Assembly: GCF_017368795.1 (NCBI RefSeq)
Contig: NZ_JAFNLL010000004.1
Span: forward strand, 124,001 to 188,000
Origin: Arthrobacter cavernae
GTDB lineage: Bacteria; Actinomycetota; Actinomycetes; Actinomycetales; Micrococcaceae
Direction: 5' to 3'
DNA: 64,000 nucleotides
The position numbers and the translations under genes are program-made. The stretch's first letter is position 1. Every line of letters starts with the position of its first letter. Positions 11,225 to 20,963 of this stretch are shown one piece after another. The notes under the pieces were generated by a model that was given only the letters and a program-made list of their open reading frames with translations, made no database searches and was not told the DNA's origin.

Positions 11225-12505
11225 ATGTCCGCCAGCCCCTTATTGGCAGGGAACGTCGTGAAACAAGCGGGCCCCATCGAGCAGGTCCATGCTTTGACGG
11301 GGGTCCGGATCATTGCGGCCCTGTGGGTCATCCTCTTTCACATCCGCGGCAACATTGCCAGCGAATTTCCCTGGCTTAGCCGAATCATCGGACCAGTATT
11401 GGCTCATGGGGAGTTGGGTGTGGACCTCTTCTTTGCCTTGAGTGGCTACGTACTGGCCTTGAATTATGGGCAGCGTATGGGTTTCAGCCTAAACAAAGCA
11501 GCCACGGTTAAATTTTGGTGGGCCCGACTTGCCCGCGTTTGGCCCGCCTACGTCTTCATGCTGCTGTTTGCGGCAATCTGGCATGGCTTGTTGATTGCCC
11601 GGGGCGTTCCAGACCCGGTTGCAGTCCGGGACTACGGCATTGGCAGCTTCCTGCGCCAGTTGACGTTGGTGGTGCAGTGGACCGAGCCGGGCTTCGAGCG
11701 TCTGACATGGAACGGTGCCGCTTGGTCGGTCTCGGCGGAGGCATTTGCTTATCTGCTTTACCCCGTGATTGCGATTCTGGTGTTCCGTCTCAATCGGGCA
11801 CTCAGCACGAAATCCCTTCTCGCGGTGACACTGCTTACGTTGTTCCCGGTTGTGTTCTTCTCGTACGCGCTTGGGCTCTACGGCGAATGGATGTGGCTTT
11901 TGCGTATTCTTTGCGCCTTCGTGGCCGGCAACCTGATGTTCTTTATCGTTAGCCGCATTCCCCGGACCGACCAGAACCGGACGAACGCGAGCCACATCGT
12001 CCTTGGTGCGGCTGTCCTGATCATCGCAAGCTGCTACGTGCTGGACCTTACGGGCCGGACCAAGTACGTTGGTCTCCTTATTCCTTTGCTGGTGGTGCTG
12101 GTCGGGGCGTTGGGAATTGCCAACAGGCATGTTGTCCGCCTGCTCTCGGCCCGTGTTATGGTCATTGGCGGTATGGCATCCTACAGCATCTATCTGGTCC
12201 ATATGCCCGTGATTGAAATCTTTTGGGCTCTCCAGGGGTGGTTCCCGACAGCGCTGGGCCCGGACACGGCCGGCGCCAAGTTGGGTTTTGTTATCCTGCC
12301 ATTTCTCGTCTGCCTGCTCGGTTATCTGCTCTGGAAGTTTTTTGAAGAACCCGCGCGCCGAAAGATGCGGCTGATGTCCACGCAGAATATCCCGGAACGG
12401 GCCGTCGACGATCCTGCGGAATCCGCAGTGCTTCACGAGCGGTCCGCCGTACACGAGACGGCACCCACAGCGCCGGCCGAGCCACAGCACAGCGCCCGCC
12501 ACTAA
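11225..12505 (+). CDS. Acyltransferase 3 family membrane protein, OafA-like
   Basis: A 426-residue integral membrane acyltransferase with about ten hydrophobic segments. The N-terminal family region is clear: HALTGVRIIAALWVILFH, with the histidine usually required for acyl transfer, then GELGVDLFFALSGYVLA. The C-terminal 50 residues are hydrophilic. The start is ATG 11225 with AAGGAAA upstream; the frame is open for another 20 codons but has no ribosome site there. Such proteins O-acetylate or otherwise acylate surface polysaccharides from the cytoplasmic side of the membrane. Confidence 0.85.
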   Translation: MSASPLLAGNVVKQAGPIEQVHALTGVRIIAALWVILFHIRGNIASEFPWLSRIIGPVLAHGELGVDLFFALSGYVLALNYGQRMGFSLNKAATVKFWWARLARVWPAYVFMLLFAAIWHGLLIARGVPDPVAVRDYGIGSFLRQLTLVVQWTEPGFERLTWNGAAWSVSAEAFAYLLYPVIAILVFRLNRALSTKSLLAVTLLTLFPVVFFSYALGLYGEWMWLLRILCAFVAGNLMFFIVSRIPRTDQNRTNASHIVLGAAVLIIASCYVLDLTGRTKYVGLLIPLLVVLVGALGIANRHVVRLLSARVMVIGGMASYSIYLVHMPVIEIFWALQGWFPTALGPDTAGAKLGFVILPFLVCLLGYLLWKFFEEPARRKMRLMSTQNIPERAVDDPAESAVLHERSAVHETAPTAPAEPQHSARH

Positions 12506-12656
12506 CCGCCTCGGCGGGGAGGTGTCGCTGCTCGGGTAGGCTGGGACCGAGGTTCGTCAGAACCATCGTATGGTCGCGCCCAATTCTGGTCCCGTGGCGC
12601 AGCCATGCCTCGGAGGACGACCAAATGATTAGCTTGAAGACTGGAATAGGACTTCC

Positions 12657-14924
12657 GTGGTAACAGAAAATCCACTTTCGAAGGCGACCCTGCGGAGCAG
12701 ACTGAAACACCTGCTGCCTCCACTGTCCATGCTGGCAATGGTGGCGGTCGGCGTTATCCTTCCGTTGCGGGGATCTGCAGGCTTTTACGTCTGGGATGAT
12801 ACTGCCGCTGCCGCGGTGGGTGTCTGGCAGCGCATCGGACAACAGTATGTTCACGGCAGCATTCCTTTCCTCCAGATCGACATGTGGAGGGGAGGAAATT
12901 TTGCGGCTGAGGCCGCCACTGGAATGTTCAACCCGGTGATGGCCGGACTGATGGTGGCCACGTATTTCATCAACGACGTCGCAGCGGCCATCACCCTCGC
13001 AAAATTTGCCATGTTCGCCATCATGGCGCTGGGTATCTATCTCCTGACACGTTCGTACGGTGCGAAGCCTTGGATCAGCGCGCTGGCCGGCTTGACCCTG
13101 CCACTGAGCGGCTACACCCTCTACATGGACGGTGCAGCCTGGATTAACGGTCTCATCATTACGTCGCTGACCCCCTGGGTCTGGTGGGCATGCAAGAGAT
13201 ATATCGACGGGCGCGGATCCATCGTGTGGACTGTAGTGGCCGGCTTCGTGCTGGGATCAACCGGAAACCCGTACGGGATGGTTGCCCTTGCGGCAACATT
13301 TGCCGCTGTTTCGATTGAGGTTGCGTTTCGCCGCCACTACGTCGTGGTTGCCAAGCTGATCGCGGCGATGTTCGCTGCCGCCCTCGCCTGTGTCATGGTT
13401 TATCTGCCGTTCTTTCTGACGGTCGGCGTTGGCTTCCGCGCGGACAGCACAACCATGAACAATGAGTTCTTCTCACCTAGCCTAAGCGCGTTCCTGGGCA
13501 TGAGCACGCCCAGTTTCCAGCCGTTCATTCAGACGTTTGCGGGATCGTGGTTCACCTTCCCGGTCATGTATCTCGCATGGTTCATCCTCCCGCTTCTTCC
13601 ATGGCTACGCTGGAAGGAATCCCTGGTCCATTGGAAGGCGCTGACCGGTATCTTCGCCTTCGGGTTGTTTTACCTGTTGCTGATTCTCGGGCCATCAAAC
13701 CTGTGGATGTTCCGGCTCCCGCTTCGGCTACTGCCGTTCGTGTACCTGCCGGTTCTGGTGCTGTTTGCCATCGTCGCGAGCCGTGGCTGGCAGCAGGACC
13801 GACGCCGGATCCGGACGGCCGTCAGCTTTGCGTTGGTATTCGTCGGTGCCTGGCAGTCCTTTTCGGACTTGCCGGCAATCCTCTCCCTCCACGCGGCCAG
13901 CCTGGCGATTGTGGTGATTCTGGTGGCCGGGCTGCTCCTGTTCCGTTGGGAGGGCCCCCGGTTGTTCGCTTACACCGCTGTGGCCAGCCTCGTGGTGCTC
14001 TTCATGCAGACCACGTGGATGCCAGTGAACAACACGGTCGCAAGCTACTCATTTCCGCACAACCGCAGCCAGATGGTGGACACGTTTACAAGCCGCTATA
14101 AGGGCAACACCGTGTTCCTCGTGGATCGTTCGCTGATCCCTGTCGAGCAACAAAACCGCAATGGCATTTGGAAGGACGCACTCATTGGCAACATGCCTTC
14201 CGTGGCAGGACTTGAATCCACAACGGCCTATTCGGGCGTCGGCTTCAATAAGTTTGATACGGCGTCCTGCAGCTTCTACTACGGCGGCGCCTGCCCCGAA
14301 GGGTGGCGCCTGTTGTGGGCGAATCCGGATGGCAGCAAGATAAGCTTGGCTGACCTGGTGCGTGCGGAAACTGTGGTCCGGAGAAACGATCCGTTGCCGG
14401 CCAGTGCCGGCGACGCTGCCGGAGTGACTTCGCCCGAAGCGCCCCCGGGGTGGACCAAGGCATCAACCAACGAGAACGTCACGGTCTATACCCGTGACGA
14501 GGCACTGCCTTATCCTGACGGCAGAATCAGCTACCAAGGGGCCCAACTGCGGGTCAGCCAGGACCACTCGATATCGGACTATGCTGAGTCCGCCGTCGTG
14601 ACCAATGACTCCGGTGCCCCACAGGACCTCGTCTTTGCCCGGCTGGCCTGGCCGGGGTATTCAGCAACGCTCGACGGAAGGCCGCTCCCGACGTCGATTG
14701 GTCCGGCCGGTCTGCTGCAGGTGCAGATTCCCGCCAACACAACGGATGGCGAACTAGAGGTCAGCTTCAAGGTCCCCGGTACCCTTGCATCGTCGATCGC
14801 CTTCGGTACCGGAGTGCTCATCACCGTCGCACTGGTTGTGCTCGAGCGGCGTCGGGGAATTCCGGGCGCCCTGCGCAAGACACGGGCTGCCAAGGCAGTT
14901 GAACCAACGAAACAGGAAGCATAG
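12657..14924 (+). CDS. YfhO-family GT-C-like membrane protein, copy 1
   Basis: A 755-residue protein with around a dozen hydrophobic segments through residue 480, a soluble region of about 200 residues, and one more membrane segment near 720. Early motifs FYVWDDT and WRGGNFAAEAATGMFNPV recur in the paralog at 15923 (YFWGDN, WSGGNYAAEAAYGIFNPV). YfhO-like proteins are predicted GT-C enzymes that use lipid-linked sugars on the outer face of the membrane to modify teichoic acids or other wall polymers. It starts at GTG 12657 with AGGA upstream and is followed after three bases by a GtrB-like gene. Confidence 0.75.
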   Translation: MVTENPLSKATLRSRLKHLLPPLSMLAMVAVGVILPLRGSAGFYVWDDTAAAAVGVWQRIGQQYVHGSIPFLQIDMWRGGNFAAEAATGMFNPVMAGLMVATYFINDVAAAITLAKFAMFAIMALGIYLLTRSYGAKPWISALAGLTLPLSGYTLYMDGAAWINGLIITSLTPWVWWACKRYIDGRGSIVWTVVAGFVLGSTGNPYGMVALAATFAAVSIEVAFRRHYVVVAKLIAAMFAAALACVMVYLPFFLTVGVGFRADSTTMNNEFFSPSLSAFLGMSTPSFQPFIQTFAGSWFTFPVMYLAWFILPLLPWLRWKESLVHWKALTGIFAFGLFYLLLILGPSNLWMFRLPLRLLPFVYLPVLVLFAIVASRGWQQDRRRIRTAVSFALVFVGAWQSFSDLPAILSLHAASLAIVVILVAGLLLFRWEGPRLFAYTAVASLVVLFMQTTWMPVNNTVASYSFPHNRSQMVDTFTSRYKGNTVFLVDRSLIPVEQQNRNGIWKDALIGNMPSVAGLESTTAYSGVGFNKFDTASCSFYYGGACPEGWRLLWANPDGSKISLADLVRAETVVRRNDPLPASAGDAAGVTSPEAPPGWTKASTNENVTVYTRDEALPYPDGRISYQGAQLRVSQDHSISDYAESAVVTNDSGAPQDLVFARLAWPGYSATLDGRPLPTSIGPAGLLQVQIPANTTDGELEVSFKVPGTLASSIAFGTGVLITVALVVLERRRGIPGALRKTRAAKAVEPTKQEA

Positions 14925-14927
14925 GCA

Positions 14928-15926
14928 ATGAACGCCCCCGAAAACGCACACGGTCTGGACGCCGATCCCACACATCGGAACCGACGGCCCCTGGTATCGC
15001 TGATTTTCCCTGCCTTTGATGAACGCGAAAGCGTCGACGGCATGTTGGATTTCTATCGTGAAATCCGGGCGGAGTATGCAAAATTCGATTTTGAGATGAT
15101 CGTCGTTGACGACGGATCCACAGATCAAACTGCCGAGGCACTGTATGCAGGCGCCGCCGATGGAGACCAGGTCAGGATCATAAGCCTGTCCCGCAACTGG
15201 GGATCCCACGCCGCCATCACCGCAGGAATCGAGAACTGTGCCGGCGATGCGGCGATCACCCTGAGCGCAGACCTGCAGGAACCCCTAAGCGCCATCGGCG
15301 ATTTTCTTGACGAATGGGAAGCCGGGCATGACGTCGTGTGGGGCCTGCGCTCGGTCCGGGCTGCCAAGAAGGGCGCCAACGACCTCCTCGCGACGACATT
15401 CTCGAAAGTGTTGAACACCAACTCCGTTATTCCGACGTACCCCAAGGAAGGTCCATCTCAGATCCTGGTCTCCCGCCAGGTCATGGAAGTCATACGGTCC
15501 ATGCCGGAGGCTAACCGAAACGTCCTGGGCATGATTGCATGGACAGGTTTCTCACAGGGCCGAATCTATTTCGAACAGAAGCCGCGTCCTTACGGCGGCA
15601 GCAAATGGACGCGCAAGAAGAAAATCAAACTGGTTCTTGACTCTTTTGTGGAATTCTCGACGGCGCCCCTTGAATGGCTGGGCACTCTTGGTTTTGCAAT
15701 GGGTATTTTAGGCGGCGTACTGATCCTGTCGGCACTGGTCACCGCCTTCACCCCAGCGTCAGGTGTTGCCGGGTATTGCGTGATTGCTGGCCTGGTGCTT
15801 TTGACAGGTGGACTGAATCTCTTTGGGTTGCGGGTTCTGGGTGAGTACGTATGGCGAGGTGGGGATGACGCCCGCCGCCGCCCCACCTACATAGTCCGCG
15901 AGATTAGGGATTCCTCAGATAAATGA
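14928..15926 (+). CDS. GtrB/DPM1-like polyprenyl-phosphate glycosyltransferase
   Basis: A 332-residue GT2 enzyme. The N-terminal catalytic part has LIFPAFDERESVDGML, VVDDGSTDQTAEAL and LSADLQEP (DLQ metal site), and two C-terminal membrane helices lie between about 240 and 310. This is the GtrB/DPM1/ArnC plan: transfer of a sugar from a nucleotide donor to undecaprenyl phosphate on the cytoplasmic face. It lies between the two YfhO-like genes and overlaps the second by ATGA, so it likely makes the lipid-linked donor that one or both use. Confidence 0.85.
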   Translation: MNAPENAHGLDADPTHRNRRPLVSLIFPAFDERESVDGMLDFYREIRAEYAKFDFEMIVVDDGSTDQTAEALYAGAADGDQVRIISLSRNWGSHAAITAGIENCAGDAAITLSADLQEPLSAIGDFLDEWEAGHDVVWGLRSVRAAKKGANDLLATTFSKVLNTNSVIPTYPKEGPSQILVSRQVMEVIRSMPEANRNVLGMIAWTGFSQGRIYFEQKPRPYGGSKWTRKKKIKLVLDSFVEFSTAPLEWLGTLGFAMGILGGVLILSALVTAFTPASGVAGYCVIAGLVLLTGGLNLFGLRVLGEYVWRGGDDARRRPTYIVREIRDSSDK

Positions 15927-18169
15927 GTGAAGTCACTGAAAGCGACGCTGCACAAATGGGCTCGGAATCAGAAGTTCGCCGTGCTGTGACATTTCCCCGT
16001 ACGGAGGCTCCGCCCGGACGTGTCTTTGACATGCTGCTCGTCGGCTCTGTCATTACGGTCACCGGACTGGCCTTGCGTCTGTTCATTCCAGGCCTTTACT
16101 TCTGGGGCGATAACGCTGATTCGTTTATTCCGCTGTGGCACCGCTTTGGTCAGGATCTCCGACAGGGCCAATGGCTGACGATGGATCCAAGCGGCTGGAG
16201 CGGCGGCAACTACGCAGCCGAGGCAGCGTACGGGATATTCAATCCCGTAACCCTGCTCAGTGGTGTTGTGATTTCCTTCCTGCAGGATCTCAGCTGGGGC
16301 GCAGCACTCATCATGGTCGAGTTCCTGGCCCTGCTCGGCATCGCCGTCTATTGCCTGGCCGTCAGCTACGGATCAGCGCGAGGGCCAGCAGTGGCGGTTG
16401 CCGTCGCTGTGCCATTTGGCGGCTTCACGTACTTCTATGGTGCGAATAACTGGGCCTCGGGCCTGATGGCTCTGACCTGGGTGATTTTCTTCTGGTGGGC
16501 AACCCACAGATCAAGCCAGGGACTCCGGGGGCCGCTTCTTCCCTTTGTTTTCGGGGCGCTCGCCATAACGACAGGGAACCCGTACGCCATTTTCGGTATT
16601 CTCGCGGTTCTGATGGCCGTGGGCCTGGAGATGCTGGTATTTCGGCAATGGAAGGACTTTCTTTACCTGTTCCTCCTGGGGCTGTCTCTCGGGGCGGTAG
16701 TGCTGCTCGTTTTCCTGCCACTCATGGAGTCGAGCGCGGTGCTGGGCAGACAGCCCATTGCAGGTGCTGAAAACTCGGGATACTTACGGCCCGAGCTCGG
16801 TGATCTGCTGGCCATGAGCCTGCCCGGCTATCAGCCGCATTTTGCTGCTTGGACTGGAATCCGGGACTATGTTCCGTCCACGTACCTCGCCTGGTTTATC
16901 GTCCCGTTCCTGCCCTGGCTGCACCTGGGTATTGTCAAAGCGCGGTGGCGGAGCCTCGTCAGCCTTCTGGTCTTCCAGGCGGGATATCTGCTTTTGGTCG
17001 TCGCCCCTTCGGATCTCTGGCTCTTTCGGTGGCCTCTCCGCACCATCGAGTACCTGTACGTAGGCGTTGCAGTGCTGTTCGCGCTGACCATTAGCGGAGG
17101 TCTGGCGACCAGCCACCGCAGGGTACGGATCGCTGCCACATCGGTCATTCTGGCGTTCGGACTGTACTATTCGTGGGCCGAAACCCCCGAGCATCTCAGT
17201 TTCCACCTTCTCGTTTCCTCGGTGCTCGTGGCGTTGACAGGCCTGGGACTGGTTGCCTACTGGAAGCTGGGGCTTCGAGGTCTCATGTCCGTGCTGCTGC
17301 TGGGCACACTGGTGATCTCGGCCATAGCCGCGCCGCGGTACTTCTGGGGAAATCAGAAGCTCGGGCTGGCTGTGGATATCAAGCAGGCGCACGACCTTAC
17401 CAGCGTGGAGGACAAGAGTGCCGCGTTGCATGGGAACGTACTGATTCAGTCGACCCTAAAGGCCGAGAACAGTGAGGACGCTATCGCCAGTGGCGAGATC
17501 ATCTCGGCCAACATCGCGGCGGCGGCCAGGGTCAACTCGCTGGGCCGGTATACAGGTATTGGCTTTGCAGCGTTCAATGGCTCGCTCTGCCTCGATTATC
17601 GCGGTTCAACTGCCTGCCCCGTTGCCGTGACGGCCCTTTTTTCAGACGTCGGCGGTGGGTTCGATGGAACGATGGCTGATGCATTGCAGGTCGAGTCCGT
17701 TGTGGTCCAGAAGGGCTACCATAACGCCGACTTCCTCTCCACCATTCCTGAGGACTGGGAACTGACAGCAGAGGACGACTACCGTTACGTGCTGCATCGC
17801 AAAGTCCAGCTCGAAAAGCATGGAACGGTTTCGGTGTCGACCAACGGCATGGACATTTCGACCATCGCTTCAGGTCCGCATCATGAGGCGTTCCGTTCGG
17901 AAGCAGCCAGCGACGGATCGGTTCTTCTGGCGAGGATGGCATGGCCGGGTTATCGTGCCACCGTGGACGGGAGATCCGTGCCGGTAAACCTGAGCTCGGG
18001 GGGGCTGGTCAAACTTGATATCCCGGCCGGTTCGCATTCCGTCGTGGTTGACTACAGGAGCCCCGGGCTTACCCGGGGGCTGGCGGCAGTAGGCAGTGCC
18101 TTCGCCGCCGTGGTGTTGTTCCAGATTCTGTACCTCTTGAGGAGATGGCCCTATGGCCGCCGAAAGTAA
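15923..18169 (+). CDS. YfhO-family GT-C-like membrane protein, copy 2
   Basis: A 748-residue paralog of the protein at 12657. It shares the early motif block YFWGDN and WSGGNYAAEAAYGIFNPV, the block of membrane helices through about residue 480, the extracytoplasmic region ending in MAWPGYRATVDGRSVPVN (copy 1 has LAWPGYSATLDGRPLPTS), and the last helix near the C-terminus. The overlap with the GtrB-like gene indicates one operon. Its role is inferred as transfer of a lipid-linked sugar to the surface polymer; the two copies may act on different acceptors or positions. Confidence 0.75.
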   Translation: MSEVTESDAAQMGSESEVRRAVTFPRTEAPPGRVFDMLLVGSVITVTGLALRLFIPGLYFWGDNADSFIPLWHRFGQDLRQGQWLTMDPSGWSGGNYAAEAAYGIFNPVTLLSGVVISFLQDLSWGAALIMVEFLALLGIAVYCLAVSYGSARGPAVAVAVAVPFGGFTYFYGANNWASGLMALTWVIFFWWATHRSSQGLRGPLLPFVFGALAITTGNPYAIFGILAVLMAVGLEMLVFRQWKDFLYLFLLGLSLGAVVLLVFLPLMESSAVLGRQPIAGAENSGYLRPELGDLLAMSLPGYQPHFAAWTGIRDYVPSTYLAWFIVPFLPWLHLGIVKARWRSLVSLLVFQAGYLLLVVAPSDLWLFRWPLRTIEYLYVGVAVLFALTISGGLATSHRRVRIAATSVILAFGLYYSWAETPEHLSFHLLVSSVLVALTGLGLVAYWKLGLRGLMSVLLLGTLVISAIAAPRYFWGNQKLGLAVDIKQAHDLTSVEDKSAALHGNVLIQSTLKAENSEDAIASGEIISANIAAAARVNSLGRYTGIGFAAFNGSLCLDYRGSTACPVAVTALFSDVGGGFDGTMADALQVESVVVQKGYHNADFLSTIPEDWELTAEDDYRYVLHRKVQLEKHGTVSVSTNGMDISTIASGPHHEAFRSEAASDGSVLLARMAWPGYRATVDGRSVPVNLSSGGLVKLDIPAGSHSVVVDYRSPGLTRGLAAVGSAFAAVVLFQILYLLRRWPYGRRK

Positions 18170-18385
18170 GGCACGACCTTGAAAACCGCACTTGGAACAA
18201 GGGCGTCGCGACCTGGCGGAGAATGAAAGTCGGATGTTACCGGGCTGGTATGATCTTGGCGGACGACTTCCCCGAACTATGCGGGACTTCAAAGTCGGGA
18301 TTTCGGGAGAAACTCCTGCGAAGACAACTTAGCAGCCAGCTGCCCGGGCGTCCGGGTGCGGCTAACCACAGAAACTTGGAGCGCA

Positions 18386-19528
18386 ATGCCACGGCAGATT
18401 CCACTCGGCCAGCCCACTGTTGGGCAAGAAGAACTTGATGCCGTAAAGGCTGTATTCGAATCCGGCTGGCTTTCGGGTGCGGGCCCGGCATGCAAGGCCT
18501 TCGAGGAAGAATTTGCTGAGGCGATCGGCGTGCCGTCCGCGCTCTCAACCTCCAACTGTGGCTCGGCGCTTCACCTCGGACTTATGAGCCTCGGCGTCAA
18601 GCCTGGCGACGAGGTCATCGTGGCCGACTACACGTTCCCGGCCACAGGCCACTCGGTGATGTGGGCCGGTGCGAAGCCGGTGTTCGCTGATGTCCGCCCG
18701 GACATCTGGACGATTGACCCGCAGGCTGCCGAGGCCGCGATCACCGACAAGACCGTCGGCATCATCGCCGTCGATGCCTTTGGGCAGCCGGCTGACTACG
18801 ATGAGCTGAATGTCATCGCCAAGAAGAACGGCCTCTGGGTCATGGAAGACGCGGCCTGTGCCGCTGGAGCCAGCTACAAGGGCCGCAACGCCGGTGACTT
18901 GGCCGATGTCTCCGCCTTCAGCTTCCACGGACGCAAGGGCATCACTGCCGGCGAAGGCGGTGCGCTGACCAGCTCCAACTCCGAGCTGATAGAGCACGCC
19001 CGCAAGCTCCACACCTACGGCATCGCCCCGGCGCTGACGCGCGAAGGCGCCACCGACCTGCCGGTCCCGTCCTTCGATGAGCTCGGCTACAACTATCGGC
19101 TCTCCGACGTCGCTGCTGGCATCATGCGCGTGCAGCTCAAGCGCATGCCAACTCTTATGGCCGCCCGCAACCGGGCAGCCGACCAGTACCGGGAGCTCAT
19201 CGGCGACCTCGAAGGCGTCACCATCCCGGCCGCACTGTCCGACCGCACCCACCCGTACCAGTCCTACGTGCTCACGTTCGACCGGGAAATCAACCGCGGT
19301 GCCGTCGCGATGGCACTGCGCGCAGAGGGCGTCGGCTGCAACTTCGGCACCTACGCCTCCCACGTCCAGCCGCTCTACGCCACCGACGTGGTCTGTGAAG
19401 TTTCCGCGGACCTGTTCAAGCGCCAGTTGGCCATCCCGATGCACGCCGAACTCAGTGAAGACGATGTCAGCTATGTGGCTGAGACGTTGCGCAAGGTGAT
19501 GGCGGATCAGTCCGTCCGCGCCCTGTAA
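18386..19528 (+). CDS. DegT/DnrJ/EryC1 sugar aminotransferase, second copy
   Basis: A 380-residue PLP-dependent aminotransferase distinct from the WbpE-like copy. Motifs: LSTSNCGSALHLGLMSLGVKPGDEVI, VMEDAACAAGASYKG, and the probable PLP lysine in SFHGRKGITAGEGG. ATG 18386 has GGAG a few bases upstream; a GTG 30 bases earlier is possible. About 215 bases separate it from the YfhO gene, enough for a separate promoter (TATGAT near 18249). The adjacent epimerase and acetyltransferase suggest a set that makes an N-acetylated amino sugar. Confidence 0.85.
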   Translation: MPRQIPLGQPTVGQEELDAVKAVFESGWLSGAGPACKAFEEEFAEAIGVPSALSTSNCGSALHLGLMSLGVKPGDEVIVADYTFPATGHSVMWAGAKPVFADVRPDIWTIDPQAAEAAITDKTVGIIAVDAFGQPADYDELNVIAKKNGLWVMEDAACAAGASYKGRNAGDLADVSAFSFHGRKGITAGEGGALTSSNSELIEHARKLHTYGIAPALTREGATDLPVPSFDELGYNYRLSDVAAGIMRVQLKRMPTLMAARNRAADQYRELIGDLEGVTIPAALSDRTHPYQSYVLTFDREINRGAVAMALRAEGVGCNFGTYASHVQPLYATDVVCEVSADLFKRQLAIPMHAELSEDDVSYVAETLRKVMADQSVRAL

Positions 19529-19578
19529 GTCCACAACCCTCAAGCTTTCCAGGCCAAGATAGAAGGAGCCATACCGAC

Positions 19579-20514
19579 ATGAGCGACGACAAGAAGACAG
19601 TATTCTTCACCGGTGGTGCAGGCTGGATCGGTCTGAAGACCGTACCCATGCTGCTGGACAAGGGCTACAAAGTCCGAATCTTTGACAATATGTTCCGCGG
19701 CGACCGCGATGCCGCCAACAAGCTGGCCGAGACCGGTCTGGTCGACATCGTTGACCAGGACGTGCGCTACGGCGGTGCCGTGCATAACGCCATGAAGGGC
19801 TGCAGCTTCGTCATCCACGCTGCCGCCGACTCGGTGAACCGCAGCCAGGCCGCCCCGTACGAGTCCATGGACATCAACGTCGTCGGCAGCCACAACGTCT
19901 TCGCTGCGGCCGCAGACCACGGCGTGGAGCGCGTCGTGTTCTGCTCCAGCGCCTCGGTCTACGGTGACCCGGAGAAGCTGCCGATGCACGAGGATGACAC
20001 TCTGCGCCCGATCACGCCTTACTGCATCACTAAGCGCTCCAGCGAAGACATCCTGGCCTACTACGGCCGTCGTTCGGGTCTGTCCTGGAACGCCCTGCGG
20101 TTCTTCAATGTCTACGGTCCCGGCCAGAAGCTCACGGCTTACTACACTTCGGTGATCAACCACTTCGTGGCCCGCATCAAGAACGGCGAGTCGCCCATCA
20201 TCGACGGCAAGGGTGAGCAGTCCATGGACTTCATCCACGTGCACGACGTCGCCCGCGGCATCGTTGCTGCGATGGAATCCGAGCAGGACAAGCTTGCGAT
20301 CAACCTCGGCACTGGCATCGACACCACCGTTGCAGACCTCGCCCACATCCTCATCAAGGCTGTCGGCGCCGACGTCGAACCCATCTTCAACCCGCGCGAT
20401 GTCATCGTCAGCCGCCGTGCTGCCGACATCACCCGTGCCAAGGAAGTCCTTAATTGGGAGCCGACCATCAAGGTCGAAGATGGCATGACCGAGTTGATCC
20501 TCAGCGGCAACTAA
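19579..20514 (+). CDS. NAD-dependent nucleotide-sugar epimerase/dehydratase
   Basis: A 311-residue extended short-chain dehydrogenase. The Rossmann motif FTGGAGWIGLKTVPMLL, a catalytic serine in VVFCSSASVYGDP and the YCITKRSSE motif (YxxxK) identify it as a GalE/RmlB-type enzyme. The sugar substrate cannot be assigned. It starts at ATG 19579 with AGAAGGAG upstream and its stop TAA shares a base with the next ATG, so it is coupled to the acetyltransferase. Confidence 0.85.
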   Translation: MSDDKKTVFFTGGAGWIGLKTVPMLLDKGYKVRIFDNMFRGDRDAANKLAETGLVDIVDQDVRYGGAVHNAMKGCSFVIHAAADSVNRSQAAPYESMDINVVGSHNVFAAAADHGVERVVFCSSASVYGDPEKLPMHEDDTLRPITPYCITKRSSEDILAYYGRRSGLSWNALRFFNVYGPGQKLTAYYTSVINHFVARIKNGESPIIDGKGEQSMDFIHVHDVARGIVAAMESEQDKLAINLGTGIDTTVADLAHILIKAVGADVEPIFNPRDVIVSRRAADITRAKEVLNWEPTIKVEDGMTELILSGN

Positions 20515-20963
20515 TGTCACGCACCCCCGGCAAACTGCCTGCAAATGAATACCACGAGGCAGCATGGATTATCGGGGAGCCCTCTGTGGGTGAAGGCACC
20601 TGGATCGGTGCCTTCACCCTCATTGACGGCTCAGGCGGCCTCACGATTGGAGAAGGCTGCGATATCAGCAGTGGCGTGCACATCTACACGCACTCTTCGG
20701 CCAAGCGCTGTGTTTCCGGCCGGCGGTTCCCTGACGTGGAACGCCAGTCCGTCACGATCGGCAACCGCGTCTTCATCGGAGCCAATGCCGTTATCATGAT
20801 GGGTGTCACCATCGGTGACGAGGCTGTTGTGGCGGCCGGGGCTGTCGTGTCCAAGGATGTTCCTGCCCGGACGGTAGTGGCGGGCGTCCCCGCCCGGAAA
20901 ACCGCCGACGTCGTCATTGATTCGTCCGGTCATCCAAGCTTTCAAAAGGCCTTGAATTCATGA
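20514..20963 (+). CDS. Hexapeptide-repeat acetyltransferase
   Basis: A 149-residue left-handed beta-helix protein: LTIGEGCDISSGVHIYTH, VTIGNRVFIGANAVIMMGVTIGDEAVVAAGAVV and AGVPARKTADV. Short acetyltransferases of this type acetylate amino or hydroxyl groups of sugars. ATG 20514 overlaps the epimerase stop by one base; an upstream in-frame start inside the epimerase is unlikely. It overlaps the following gene by ATGA. Together with the aminotransferase and epimerase it looks like a complete amino-sugar set. Confidence 0.85.
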   Translation: MSRTPGKLPANEYHEAAWIIGEPSVGEGTWIGAFTLIDGSGGLTIGEGCDISSGVHIYTHSSAKRCVSGRRFPDVERQSVTIGNRVFIGANAVIMMGVTIGDEAVVAAGAVVSKDVPARTVVAGVPARKTADVVIDSSGHPSFQKALNS

